Origin: Lichenostomus cassidix
Lineage: Eukaryota; Chordata; Aves; Passeriformes; Meliphagidae
NCBI GenBank assembly: GCA_008360975.2
Contig: CM039180.1
Span: 14,909,122-14,973,121 of the forward strand
DNA length: 64,000 nt
Reading direction: 5' to 3'
Shown here: piece after piece, positions 38,152 to 51,618 of the stretch
How the letters are laid out: the number at the start of each line of letters is the position of its first letter
Position numbering within the stretch: the stretch's first letter is position 1
The notes under the pieces: model-generated
The model's input: the letters and a program-made list of their open reading frames with translations, nothing else
Databases searched by the model: none
Told to the model about the DNA's origin: nothing
Position numbers and translations under genes: made by a program

Positions 38152-39694
38152 CCATTGCTGCTCCACAGCCAGCTGCCAGCCATGATGCAGTTCCAAACGC
38201 CAGCTGAAGACAAGGATTTCCATTTAATGCTAATGTCCATGGAACCTGTGCATCTTACAGCACCCATCTGACCTGTTCAGCTGAAAAACCCCACTCCAGA
38301 TTGCTACACCAGATAGATTCACAGACTGACTTGCTGGGGACTCCAGCACCTCCCATGAAGCTTGATCTTGTTTCATTTATAGTCAAAACGATTGCCTAAT
38401 TACTGCAATAACTTTCTCTGAACTTTAAAGGGAGAGGGGTTTAATACCATGTACATTTTAATTCTAATTAAATGCAGAGCTAAATGTCATTAGCCAAAGA
38501 CAGTTTCCCAGCAGACTGGCATGGCTTGCAGCCATATCTTACTGTGCACTGCAGTGGTGGCCGCAGTGGCTTGGCTGTGGCACTGCTGGGCAGGCAGAGA
38601 TGCCAGCCAGCACTGGGGTGTACAAAGCCCAGGCATGGGCAGCACAGCTGGCCACTCACCCACAGCCAAAGGGCCCTTCATGGGCCTCTCTACCTCCCCA
38701 GCTGTAACTGTGGTATACAGGAGTCAAAAGAGGCTCCTTAAAGATCCATGAAAGAACTGGACAAACTGAACTGCAGTCATGGGATGCTCCAACGTCAACC
38801 TCCATTCTCATGGTCTTCAAGTAAATGATGCATTTTGTGCAGAGGAGATAAGAGCAGCCTGTTTACCCAAGACACTTTTACGTCACTTACCCCACTTCAA
38901 AAGGGAGAGCCCCTGCGTGAGGTGCCTGGCTGTGCTGCTGGGGGGACAACCCATGGGGTGCCACAAAAGCCTCCATTCTCCTCACAGCTATACGTCCCCT
39001 GCAAATATTTTTACTCACTATGTCTGGTTAAAGCAAGAACTTCCCCAGGCAAGCCAGAGCTCTACTGAAATCTCTCTCTTTGCAGTTTCAAAACATCAAC
39101 GGATGAAAACTATTTTGGGGATGGCAAGGGTGGAGTGTAAAGAATTGGGGTGGGGGCCTGTGAGTTTCAAAACTGGGAGCAATGACAAGGAAATAGCTTC
39201 TCTGCCTCACTGTTTGCACTCACACTGCCTATTAATAACCTCAAAGGTATCCTTTCAAAACAGCATCAGCGAAATGAAATCCATCTGGTTTATTTTTCTG
39301 AATGTCTCCATATTTCCATGTTCCTTCTGCCTGGAGATATGCTTTGCTCCTTGCTGTGACCCACAGTGAAATCATGGGGACACTTCCTCCTGGATGGAGT
39401 TCAGATTTGCTATCTTGAGTGAAAAAAAAGGAGGGAACAATGAAAGAAAGACAACAGTGATGTTTTTCTGATGTCATTTCTGTTTACAGACAAGCTCTCA
39501 AAACAGTTACGTATCAACTGAGAGTTATTGATATATAGGGTGATGCAGACTTGCTCAGCTCTCTGGAACAGAAACACCTTCAGCTATGGTAGCTCAACAG
39601 GTTGCTGACTGTTGACTGAGCTCAACAGGTGCTCGTGCTTTGCTAGAAGCCCAGCTTGGGAAAATAAGAGGGTTCTTAGGCATATGGGCACTTC

Positions 39695-39715
39695 TTTTTT
39701 TTTTTTTTTTTTTTT
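39695..39715. repeat. 21-base T homopolymer
   Basis: This is an uninterrupted T-run followed by CCCCTGTGCTTTCTGTCATG. On the plus strand it could serve as a pyrimidine tract, but no exon-like sequence follows. Confidence 0.95.
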
Positions 39716-40080
39716 CCCCTGTGCTTTCTGTCATGCTAAGACACTTGCAAATGAATACAAGGAAAAAACAGAGGGCTATCTCTCTGGGACAGGAGAAGCA
39801 GTGATGGCTACATGTCAGGTTCCACATGCACCAGACACAAGAAAAGTTGGTTCAGCTACTCCTTCTGCCCCAGGAGACTCAAACAGACCCCCAACACAAG
39901 GGACCCACACAAACAAGGCAACACTCAGGCTCTTCAGTTCACAAATTTTTTGATGGCAGCAATGACTGGGGCATGGATGTCCCAGCTGTAGCACACAAGT
40001 CCAAAAGAAAAGGTTTCAGAGCCTTTATAACTCTGTCTTTTCTCCCTTCATCTCTCAAGCTCCATGTTTAAGAATTTTTC

Positions 40081-40120
40081 AATTCAAGAGAATTGAAATT
40101 CAAGAGAATTCAAGAGAAGA
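40081..40120. repeat. Small AATTCAAGAG tandem repeat
   Basis: The decamer AATTCAAGAG occurs at 40081, 40097 and 40107, with irregular spacing of 16 and 10 bases. Confidence 0.9.
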
Positions 40121-43100
40121 GATGAGGTCTATCACAGTCTGTCTGCTAGGATCTGGTAATAAACACACCCACCTCCCACAGTCTGAAAAATTTAGACTTT
40201 CAACTAGCTTAATTCCATTAGAAATCCCCAGAATGAAAATACTATCTCCAACAAAATACCACATTTCCCTTCATTTTTGGTTTCAAAAGGAATAGGTTTT
40301 CTTTTTCTTACTAGATTTTTACTTGACCAGTTTAGCTGGTCTTTTCTGTTAATTGAGATCTGCTGACTTAAGCAGAGTATGAAGCAAATAAACAAATCAG
40401 AAACTTGAGGAAATAAACTTAAGCAAATAAGAAATGTAAATGAAAAACTGCGTGCATCATGTGATTAAAGAAGTAAGAACAGAAAGACAGAATAAACAGG
40501 CAAAACCACCCTTACCAAACTTTTGTAGCTTTGGGAAAGACTCACCAGGCACTGGGAATATTTATAGGAAAAATGCTGTGTACTTTGTCCAGACTTTCTA
40601 TTGATAGGCGACCTACACAATCTTTTAAAAACGCAATGCAAAAACAACCCCCCTTGATTAACTAACCACCTACACATTGCTGGCCACTGGCAATGAGATC
40701 ATGGTGGGTTTGGCTGCATGGTCAGCTGAGATTATTCTTGGATCCTTGCCACTAAAACGAGAATGCTGGACAAGAATCAAAAGGGACAAAGCACTTGTTT
40801 CCTGTTTCTATAGTACTGAACCTGCTGTGAGTATTTTTCTCCCCAAAACTTTTCCAAAAGCAAAAGCAGCACCCCAGACAAAATGAGGAGAATGCAAGAG
40901 CTTGACTCCTATCACTGCACATCATCTCAGGAAGCTGATGCAGAGAAAGGGCAGGTCAAGTTCTGACAGATGAAAGTGGGTAGCACAGTGACTCGGAGCC
41001 ACTGGGGAAACACAGAAACTACACTGATCCTCAGAAATGATACTGTAATCTCAAATGCCTATCTAAGGATTTCCATTCAGTCGAACTGTAGAAATGAAGT
41101 CATAACTACATGATTCACTTCTTTAAGAATCAGATAAGATTTTCTGCCAGACAATTTGCAAGACATGAATCTCGAGCAAAATGGGTATTTTGCATTCTAG
41201 GACTAATGTAAGACTATCCAAAAAAAAAATCCATAAGGAAAGGTTCTCTTTAAAGGAATTCATTATAAAGGATAAACAGAGAAAAATTTGTGCTCTCAAT
41301 ACATCCTTATCTCACCACAGAGTCAGCAGGGCATCACCAGGAGTGTGCCAGGCTGGGCTCTGCCAAGCAGCCACATGTTTCTGGCCAAGGGCAGGCTGGC
41401 TGTGTATTCCTCTTCTGGATGATGGTGTTTTCGTTCCTATTCTGCCAAATTTGCAGGCAGTCTGGGGGAGTTGCATTTGATGAGACCAGGGTATTCAACA
41501 GCAAACAGAGCCTTACTACAAGAGCATGCCAAGACCCTGCAGGCATGTGCCCACCACAAAGCAGGGCAGGTGACTCCATGTGACACCTGCATCATGCACA
41601 GCACGAAGTTTTACTAGTTCAGTGAGAATTTATTCACCATTTCCAGGCATCCCACTGAAACTAATGCTCCCACCAGATCACTTGACATCTTAACATCTGT
41701 AGCAAAGCCTTCTCTTTCTACCCAAGCAGAATTTCCAGGTGTAAAAGAGGACACACCCAGTGAAAGCTGACATATGGTGATCTCAATGGTGCCATGGAAG
41801 CAACACTTTTCTACAGTCACGGAATAAACTTCCCATGGAAAAAAAAAGTTTCATTGTACACTGAGTTTTCCCAGGGGTATTGATATGTTCTATAAAGCCT
41901 AATGAATTTATGTATATCCTTCATTACAGTAGGAGTGGATTCCTATTCATATCTTTAAAAGCATTATTTTTCATTGTTTACATTACGCTTTATGGAAAAA
42001 TAGAAAATACTGAACATAAGTAAAATATACTCAAAAACTGTCACTGTTAATGTTGAGCTTTAAAATGTAAATCACTCTGGTAAAACATGAAACTCTTAAT
42101 TCTAGGAATCCTTACTCCTATAATCCCACTGATCTCAGCAGAGACTGAGCATTAGAGGCCTGCTGGACATGAAGTCTTCAGCCTGAGCTCTGAAACTACT
42201 TTGGTATGACACCAAGAATGTACAGCTTCCTGAGAAACCACTGAGTCAGAAGGATGAAATTTCACCAAGCATTAGTAGAGGTTCATCCTATCACCTTTCC
42301 ATTAAACATACCAAACCCCTGCGTCCTCCATTTGTATGCATGCAGTATGAGATAAATATTATCCCTGAGAGAATATAAATACTAACTTTATTTTTAAAAT
42401 ATGCTTTTTAAAATATTGTAGTACACCCTGTGAAAAGCAGCTCTCTGTAAATCAGGATTTTTCCTGCAGGATGCTTCATACTGTGGAGTCACTTTCCAAG
42501 AGCTCAGACAATTGCTGAAGTTTGATCAGTAGAAAGCATTTGTGTTTCAGTGTCCAGAGCACACCTTTTCACCACCTGAGCTCTGATGTCATTTGGACAG
42601 ACAGCACATCAACTCTTTGGGCTGAGTCCCTTGAGTCCAGCCACTCATTCTCTCTCTCCACTTATCAAATTAGGCTTATGCCATGGCTCAACTCAGTAAC
42701 AAAGTTCTCAGAAGAAAAATGTATTTTAGCTATTTTCTAAATTTCTTCAGTTTTGAAAAACCTCTTTAGCCCTGTTTGGATTTAGGCTGTTATTTCTGTA
42801 TTTGGTCAGTGCTGAGCATCTTAAACAAAGAGCTTCCTAAATGCTGAAAAAACACCAACTTTTAACACCTGTGGTCACTGCAGTGCATTAATAACCCCTG
42901 AAAACATCCCACATAGGAAGACTCGCTCCTTCTCTCCACAGGCCTACCAGAAACCCCCTTCTGCTTCCCAGCCTGCAAGAAACCTGCTGATCCCTGAGGT
43001 GGGGTCCTAAGACAGCCAAATGCTACCCATGGTGGTCCACAGCTGCAGCACCTCACAGCACCGGCTGCTTGAAGCATTGATTTCCTTGAATGTCTCACAG

Positions 43101-43689
43101 GTGGGCTCATGTGAAAGGGAACTAGAGCTTCAGTATTTGCATGGAAAGAACTATTTCTCTCTGGGCATGACAGCTGGTGATGGGGAGAAACGCAAAGCAG
43201 CTGTAATCCCGATCAGGCGGTTTATAGGGCTGCCAGTGGGCCCAAGCAGCACAGGAAGCAGCAGTTTGGCACAGGCCAATATCAGGGGAAAGGACAGCAA
43301 AATTCACATAAACCTGTGCTAGGCAAGGGAGAGTTTCAGCACGGTCCAGGTTAGAGGGAGCACAGGCAGCAGGGCTGGGTGGGGGCAGTGCAGTGACCAG
43401 CGGTGATGCTCAGCTGTCACCCAACCCAGCTCCATAATTCATCACCCAGACGTCATTCCTTGTGTCAAAGAATGCAAAGCAAGATGTATATGGAAGTATC
43501 ATAACAGGTGGCTGCAATGTCTCGAGAAAGCATCAAGTGGAGAAACAACATTTCTTAAAGAAATCTTCCAAAGCTCTTGATCTGCAGCTCAGGCTGACTC
43601 CCATGACTGCTAACAAGAATTGGATGCAGCTCTTCCTCCAGCACCACCAGAAGAGCAGCGAATTGTCCCAGATAAGCTTTTACTGCTCT

Positions 43690-43709
43690 ATTTTTTTATT
43701 TTTTTTTTA
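43690..43709. repeat. T-rich tract ending in AG
   Basis: The sequence ATTTTTTTATTTTTTTTTAG resembles a plus-strand splice acceptor by composition. The following sequence (CTTCTGCCTGCCCAGG) shows no recognisable coding content, so it is listed only as low-complexity sequence. Confidence 0.8.
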
Positions 43710-46700
43710 GCTTCTGCCTGCCCAGGAAAAACAAACTGCTGCATTTGTAGCTACAAGGAGTGGGAGGTAGAAAAGGACAGCTCACATGGGTGTCTACTCT
43801 GAGCAGCAATGCAGAAGCAAACTTCAACAGTGCATTTTGTGGGGGGAAGCTGTTCAAGCGCATGAAGCCTGTGGGGTGGGCTATGATTGGCCATACTCAA
43901 GCTTTCACAGACTCTAACTTCATTACAGTAAAATTTAGAAGTGCTTCTTTGGTTGACAAAAAAAATCTTCTATTTTGGTTCCATTAAAAAAAGAGAACAA
44001 TCTTCTAATTAAGGATGGATGTAAAATCAAAAACAAAAAAGATATTAAAATCTTAGGATGGATAGATGCATAATTAAAAGGAAAAAAAAGCATCAAAATT
44101 TCAAAGAAAGTTCAAGCTCAAAAAGAGGTACTCTAGCCCCAAAAATTACCAATTTGTCTTTGTGTCCTTTTCAGAGACTTATTTGGCAAAGAGGACACTT
44201 CACAGTCTCCCCTTACGGAAATCCAACGCCACGCTCTTGCTTCACGACTGCTGCCGGCTCTGTGTTTAATGGCTAAACCCTTTCACGTTTGTCTCTGAAA
44301 GAGCCTCTTGTGAACAGGAAGCTGTGCTGTGACACCAGGCTCCTGTGCTCTTCAAAACAGCTCAAGCTCTGTAAAATGACCTCTCTCAACTTGCTTTTTC
44401 AGTTGGCTCAAGACATCTCCTGCATGTTGTTTCTCCAGCAGTAACCTGAGGCTTCAGAAAATGCTGTAACAGGTGGTTAAAGTTAAGTCAGCAGCCAGAA
44501 AGAGGAAACATTTTAATATTACCTACCCAATGCACCTTTTTGTCTTTTGATCCACACTCAAAATCAGAATTTAGAATTTTTTTGTACTGGTCTGTGACTC
44601 ATACCCAGACACTACTCAAGGCCAATATTACAATTTCTTAATATACAGCATCATTTACCATCTGCTGCATTTTACTGACAGCATCTGGCAAGCACAGGAT
44701 GCTCTGGATATCATGGAAGTACAGAGGGGCTCCTTAGGTCTCTAAGTGTATCTTGTACCTCTCTTTCACAACTGTTTTTATTTGCCAATCAAGTAATGAT
44801 GTTTCTGTAATTACTTTCAAGTACTGATCTCACTTGGTGCATGCTGTGCACTGCTGTGCAAGGGGTGGGATTTCAATAATTATGCTGTCCTAGAAACTAC
44901 CAAACCAAAATCCCAAGTCACCAGAAGAAGCTGAGAAATGTCAAAAGAAATAATGTGGCAACAAGAAGGTCATATGAGCAGGGAACAGAATATTTCTCTA
45001 TTACCACTTAGCACTGTAAAATAAATAGGGTGCTTCCCTCTATTCTTTCCAAGCACATAATAACACACTCAGCAGTGCTGAGCTCAAAACAGCCTCTACC
45101 CAAAGGAGCCAGGTAACCACTCTGCTCTGAAATACCTTTGGTGTCCTGGAGCTATTTCAGGTTTGCATACAGGTAGCAGGAGGCAGAAACTGGCCAAATC
45201 ACTTTAAAAAGACTGAACTTCTTTGAGATATTAAGACCTGAGAACTCACCTCTTAATACGCCATTGCTCTAATTTCTCTTCTTAAAGCATTTGCAGCAGT
45301 AATCAGAGGTGATCACTGAGCTCCATCCTGCACCTTTAATTAAAGTCTGTTTCTGAAAGCCCTGTCTAGAGAGGCTAATCCCTCTCTCCTCAGCTGCTAG
45401 TCTTGCACAGCAAGGCAGAGAGGCAGATACGTGTTTGAGATAGTGAACAGGTCCCAGTTTGGCATCGCAAAATGTCACAAAACATCTACTGATACTGAAG
45501 CCATCTACTTCAAATGCAAATTGCCAGCAGTCAGTAAAGAAGTGGGGCAGAGAAGCACGTGCAGGAGAAAACCATGAATGCAGATATGAAATTAAATTCA
45601 GTGGTAACTACATATTAGTTTTTGTTTGGTACGTGTAGAAGTGTGGGTTTGGGTCCTGTCAGCCCTTGTCTGAAGCTGATGCTTCTGCTGGAGCAGATGC
45701 AGAGCTTGCAAAGACAACTGTAGGAATTCCTACCTCAGAGCTCAAAAGAGATGAGAAAGAAAGCCGAGCTGTCATGCCAACAAAAGCAAACATAGTCCTC
45801 AAAGCAGTAGTATGGTGGCTCCTCATAGGATCCTCATGAGCTAAGGAACAGCATCAGAGAGCTACCATTTTGCTGTAGGCATGGCATATCAAGATTTCCA
45901 CACCATTAAGGTCACACTGCAGCCTTTACTTGTGATACATTGCCACTTACCCTCTGCTCTGTCAGAACAGCAGGGTTCCATCTCCCAGCATCAGATTTAC
46001 CCTATGATTCACCTCCTCTCAGTGTCTGTCCCTCTTTCCGCCTCCCAGAGTGACCACAAAGTCTTCCCTCCTTTTTTCACCACAAACTTCTCTCTTCTGA
46101 AGCACCGATGGGAAATTGCCCTCCTGTGATGGCAGGTGACAGCAGGTGCAAGTGGCTGCAGCCACTGACACCTTCTTCACATGTTAATGTGGATAAGGGA
46201 GGGTCCCAACTGCAAATGCAGGTGTATATGTACACAGCTGACTGATGGCTTTGCCCTTCCACCATCCCTCACCCTGAGTGAGATATGAAAAACTAAAAAA
46301 CTGAAGCCTGAAAAACTTTTACCATCCCTTCCTTCAGCCCCAAGGGCTGCTTGTTCTGCATTCATACACCTGGCTCTGCGTCTCAACAGGCTACTAAAAT
46401 ACCAGAAGATAAGAGTAACAAAGCAAAGGTATCTCTTGCAGAAAAGGATTTGTAGTCCTGGGGCATATGTCTGTGGAGAATTTACTATGTGGGCTTAGAG
46501 ACTGCTCAGACTGACTGAGCTGCAGCTCCCGCAGAGACCAATGCATGGAAAGGGACACAAGTAACCCAAAACTCTACAAACTCACAGTCAAGAAGCAAAC
46601 ATGAGCCAAAGCCTGGAGACAGAGAGATGACCTAAGTGACCGTGACTGGTATTCCACAGTGAAGAGGCAAAACTTGTAGCCTGTAACAAAGAGAATGGGA

Positions 46701-48361
46701 TGTGATGCTACCTTCTGGGAGTTTAGGATGGGATTAATAAAATAAACATATGGAGGGTAGATCAGCTCAAGAACAGAGGGGAATTTTCTGAGTCAGTATT
46801 TTCAAGTGAAAACTGATGAGGAGGGGGGCAGGGAAGTCAGTGCTTAATAGGATCATGTTAAAAATGTGAGACTAGAAAAGCCAAGAGGAAGCCCTCTCTG
46901 TGCCTGCTCTGGTACCCAGTGCAGGTCAGCAGAGATTGCACAGCAGCCAAGGGATGCAGGAGTGCCACAGAAACAAACCTGCAGCAGCAGGGCTCACGGG
47001 TGCTTTCTTCAATGAAAGGTTAGCAGTAAGATTAAATGGTCTTAAGCAAAGAGGGTGCTAACCTCCCTCTGTTCACAGCTGACAGTTTAGAAGAGCTTCA
47101 AGATAAGTGCAAAACACCAGAGGAGGCACTTGGCTCAGGGGTCTCATTACTGGCTCCAGCATATAGAGTAGAAGAGTTTTTCTTAATCCCTAAATACACA
47201 TTCTCACTCCTCAGTTGTACACCACAACATACATTACAAGAAGCTAAGGCACCCATGGTACACTGATGGCTGGTGTTTGCCTCCACTGCTGACAGCCCCG
47301 CAGTGTGTAAACATCTCCCTAACACAGACATACCTCTCAGGTTTGTGTAATCTGGGTTTTCTGCAAGCCTTAGGGAATGCCTGAATATGTCACTCTGCAA
47401 AGCCAATTCTCTGCTGGCCCTTTTTATGGCTTAAAGAAACCCTGAAAAGTCAAAATACTAATTGAAAAAGTGAAATATAAATGCTTGGTGACAGCTACAT
47501 TGATGTACACAATGGGAAAGAAGTGATCTATGCAAAAGTGTTAATAAATGATGCAATTTGTGACCTAGGCAACATGACCAAACAGGGAACAATGATTCTT
47601 GGACTAGCAGTGGAGAGGGAGAATAGAGGCAGAGGGGTGGGTGATGCAATGCTAGATGTTGCTAACAAAAACCCCTATGACAATGAAGAAAATAAGGAGA
47701 TAAAACATGGGAGTGAATAAATGGGACAAAACCCAAAGCAGTGTTTAGACAAAACCAAAGTTGGACATCAGGAACAGATCATAGCACAGCATAAACCTGC
47801 TTGGCTTTTCACACCTTGTAAAGAGGTAGGGAATTTTAACACACTCTGCATTTCCACACATGGTAACAAAAATACTTTCTGCTAGCAGAGCTATAGAATA
47901 ATTCTGTGATACAGAAACAGTAGAATCTAGCTACAAGAAAAGAGACTTGAGAAGACTTAAGAATTAAAGGAACAACTACCTGGTAATGCAACATGTGGTA
48001 GTTTAGTGCTAGTAATGAACAAATACAGCAGGTAGCACAGTTAAAATTGATTTGCCAAATACAAGTAAATTGTTAGTTCTAGTAATGCTTCCATCTGCAG
48101 GATTCAGACATGACAGAAGCCAATTTAACCCAGCATGAACTTGGCTGGTTGCACTTTTTTTAACATACACTAGTTACTGATAAAAATTATACATGATAAA
48201 TGTGGAATATCTTCAGAGTGTTTTTATTCGAATCACAGAAGTAACTTCCTGTCCACCTGGACTGGAGAGATGGTCACAGTGTTGAATTCACAGCTGCTGC
48301 CTGTGCCAATCTAACTGGGAGCACTGCACTGCCTTACTTTAACTCTTACCTCCTTTAATTC

Positions 48362-48378
48362 CTCTCTCTCTCTCTCCC
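48362..48378. repeat. CT dinucleotide run
   Basis: A CTCTCT run of about 15 bases is followed by CCCCGTAG at 48376-48383. It borders the CpG-rich patch on its right. Confidence 0.92.
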
Positions 48379-48600
48379 CGTAGCTGGCTGCAGTGCAGCC
48401 CGTGGGCTTGGCTCCCGGCACTCCATGAAGCCATCCGGAGAAGGCACATTCACGATTCAGGCTGGGACTCCTCGCTGAACGCGAGTTTCCCAGCCAAGCC
48501 AGCTGCCTGCCCCGCAGCAGAGCTGCTCATCCTGCGGCAGCTCCCCGCGCCCGCCTGGCCCCTCAAGTACCAGTTTGTTCAGCTCAATTAAACAGCTCCC
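48379..48600. promoter_or_regulatory. Isolated CpG-rich patch with plus-strand acceptor-like sequence; candidate regulatory element or antisense exon
   Basis: About a dozen CpG dinucleotides fall within roughly 180 bp (CCCCGTAG, CCCGTGGG, TCCCGGCA, ATCCGGAG, CTCGCTGAACGCGAG, CCCCGCGCCCGCC and others). The surrounding intron is nearly CpG-free. The patch starts directly after a CT-run and CCCCGTAG, a good plus-strand 3' splice-site shape. Downstream, the frame beginning TGG at 48385 stays open for 68 codons to a TAA at 48589. It has no ATG and no similarity I recognise. It could be a small CpG island, an enhancer, or an exon of an antisense noncoding transcript. The function is unproven. Confidence 0.4.
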
Positions 48601-51588
48601 TGTCAACGTGCCTTGGGAAAGGACAAGCTTTCCCTTCCAGTGAGTGACAGAGATGGAAGCTCCTGCATTCATTATGTTCAGGCTGCTTTCAGAAGGACAT
48701 ATGCCTCTGTTTAGCCTGGTGGCACCTTGACAGGCACCAAATTATGTTTGGGGATTTTATGAGCAGGAAATACTTGGTTTCTCTTCTTGATGCCTTTGTC
48801 ACAAAAATTTACTAAGTAATTCGTGTAAATGAATACAGAAATACCAGAACTTCTAGTTAATCTATTGACGTATTGATAAAAGTAATAATAGATAATTTTC
48901 TAAAGTGATTATTTACAGTACTTCTGAATCTTTCCTAAGGTCACCTCTTGAGCCACCTGATAACAGTTTCAGGTTTTAAGCTCCATTTCACCAGTAAAGG
49001 TTGTTTTTAAATTATTTTAAATCAAATCCTAGTCACCCAGAAGGCTCCATCCAACAGGTGCCTCATGCTTGGCAATGCACTGCGGTGTAACCCTCCTGCT
49101 GCAGCACAGCAGCTCTGTCCTCACCTATTGTCCTCAACCATGAGAAACTTTCCTCCATCCTCCCTCCACCTGACATGCTCAGGAACCTGTTCCTCTTGAC
49201 ACTATTGCCCCAGAGGAAAAAAAATTACAAACATTCAGCTTACTAGCTGGAAATGGTTTAAGTGTTCTCCTCCTTGCAGAGCTGAGAGTGAGGAGCTGAA
49301 GGGTGATGTGTGTGAGAGTCCTTTGATAAGAGGCCAAGCAGTGACACAAACAAGATAATCAGGCCTTCAAACTAGACATGCACATCTGGAACAACTATTT
49401 CTAGCTTCCATCTGACAAGAGAATTATCCTGCTAATAGGAATCTTTCACACCAGGTTGAGTGCCCCAGCAAACGCAAAAAATTAAATGGGTTTAACTTAG
49501 CTTCTCTCTGGCTCTTACTGGTGGCTGAAACACTGACTCATGCCATGCAGGAAGGGGCAGGATATTGCTCCAAGTTTTCTCAGGGATAGGTTCAATCCCA
49601 GCTTGGTCACTCTGGGGCCTTTTGCATTAAAACTCCAACTATAGTAATTTTGGGTGCAAAAAAAGTGGCCTCTCAGACACAACTGTGGAACTGCACATGG
49701 ACCATCCAAAAAACCAAGCCCTGCACACTGATCTCCAGCTTCCCATCGTGAGGGAAAGCAGGGCTGTCCCCAGACCATGCAGGGTAGGGCTGTTCCCAGC
49801 ACCCTGTGTGGGGCAGGGTACCACACGTCGTGAGGACACCACCAAGGGCACGACACAGCACCTCTTGTCCAGTGTTATACCCAGCAACAGAAGCACCCAG
49901 CTGGGCCTCTCACTGTGCTCCTGCATGGTGGGCTCTGTGTGAGTGGTGAGCTGTCTGACAAAACAGCAGAAGTGTACAAAACATCTGTCCCCAGCTCATA
50001 TTGGCAGGGAAAGAGGGATCAGCCTCCCGAGCGCAGCCTGGGTCGGTTGAGAAATGCACTAACTCCCAAAGAATGAGCAGCTCGGCTCCTGGTGGTTGAT
50101 GTCAGCTGCTCCTGACTTCTCTTGCCTCAGGTGAGTTGATTCATGTGTTTTATAGACATGAAGTATGAAGAATGAAAGATGCTATTGTTCCCTGAAGATC
50201 CCCACAGGATGCAGCTTCCACTGCTTGGTCCTGTCTCTGCCTCCTTACCAGTAGTGCCGAACCACAACTTCACAACCCAACGCTGCCATTTTTTGAGAAG
50301 CTCAGGTCAAGGTCATTCCTCAACTGACCTTTATTTTCCTTCTCCTGAATCCAACTAACCACACCTCTGAGCACACAAGATCATGGGAAAAAAACTGAAT
50401 GCAGACCAGGCTTCTGCTTTCAACTCTTTCCCTGATCTGGTTCTCCTTGCCTCCCCGCCTTTGTTTTTTTCTCACCAGTCTGGGGTGGGTAATGAAAAGA
50501 GAATATGCATTTTGCCTCCAGCAATAGTTTTTTTAGTTCAAATCAGCTGCCTCTGACTGGAGTAAATGATTCTGGTACAAGAATGAGATGTAATGCACAG
50601 CAAACTGATATAAGAAAAACCTGATGGTAAATTTACTGTTTGCTTCAAGGACAGCCTCTATCCTGACCCCTTCTTGCCTGCAGCAGCTCTGGTGCTTGAC
50701 ATACTGCTGCCTTCCCACAAAGAACAAGACCATACATGCACCTACAGCTGTTCCAGAGGTTGATTTGGGGCTGAGACACACAAATGTCTGTGCTGCTGGA
50801 GACAGCCAGAGTCTTCCATACTGACCTGGTGAAGACAACAGCTCCACAGGATGTCTGGCAGGACACTTGGTGCCTGGCTGGGACACCCTGCCAAGCCCGC
50901 ATGGCAGCTGAAATCACCAACGTGCACTGCAGCCTCGCCGGAGGAAAGCCAGAATTTGGATGAAACCCATTAATACCAGCCCAGCAATTAACAACCCACA
51001 GCTCTCAGTACAAGAAAATCAACTACTGAGCCATTTGAAGTGTAGCACATGTACATACATGAAAATACTCAAAGGGAGCTTCAAAGGATACACTGGGGAG
51101 GGTAAGAGGAGGAGGAGCTGCAGAGGCTGAGCGCTGCCCAGAATAGGAGCCTACAGCAGTTTTTGTCTCACTGCTTTTGCCAGTTGCCTTTCATAAACAA
51201 TGTTTGGGAGAAAAAGCCTCCATAAATGTCAACAATTGCAGTTTATTAGATGGTCCATGACCTACTTGTAAACCAACTAAATTTCTTAATTATATTTGCC
51301 TTTAGATGGTAAGAACTACACAAAAATTGGTAGCTTTTGTGAAGCTATAAGGGAGCAAATTACCAGCTTCCGGCACCTTCCTAACAGCTCAGCAACTTCT
51401 GGCACAAGCTCATTCAAGGAGGAGTATGGAAAAAAGAATACGTTTGTGAGAAAGAATGCCTATCATCTGTTATTGCTGTATTTCTCCAAAGCAGAGCAAA
51501 CAGCGAGCTCAGGTAAAGCTCAGACACACAGAGCACGCCTTCCGAGGGCACTGAAGAGGGATAAAATTCAGCTGGTTAACTTGTATAG

Positions 51589-51618
51589 ACTAGCACTTAG
51601 TGTAGCACTAGCACTTAG
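51589..51618. repeat. Short direct repeat, 18-bp period
   Basis: ACTAGCACTTAG occurs at 51589-51600 and again at 51607-51618. Confidence 0.9.

Larger units (their letters stand above)
29942..48378 (-). other. CELSR1: Large upstream CELSR1 intron, proximal part (probably intron 1)
   Basis: This intronic sequence lies upstream of the 29941 acceptor. No cadherin-repeat exon is seen on the minus strand (no D-x-N-D-N or L-D-x-E-type frames). It contains one CR1 copy at 31731-32006, a possible MIR relic at 33690-33795, a minisatellite at 38005-38151, a T-run at 39695-39715, a small AATTCAAGAG repeat at 40081-40120 and a T-rich acceptor-like tract at 43690-43709. The remainder is unannotated unique-looking sequence. 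Confidence 0.85.

Noticed and set aside
37887..38267. 126-codon minus-strand open frame with repeated CTHQGMVWP-like peptides
   Set aside because: The peptide repeat is only the translation of the 52-bp minisatellite. No start context or family similarity is present.
38779..39369. 196-codon plus-strand open frame
   Set aside because: It has no recognisable domain or periodicity, and sits in intron with no coding-like composition. It is long only by chance.
43690..43800. T-rich tract plus AG as a possible plus-strand splice acceptor
   Set aside because: The following sequence lacks coding character and a clear donor. The T-run alone is weak evidence.
47481..47720. 79-codon plus-strand frame with a protein-like composition
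   Set aside because: No motif or family was recognised, and no splice or promoter context. Treated as random.
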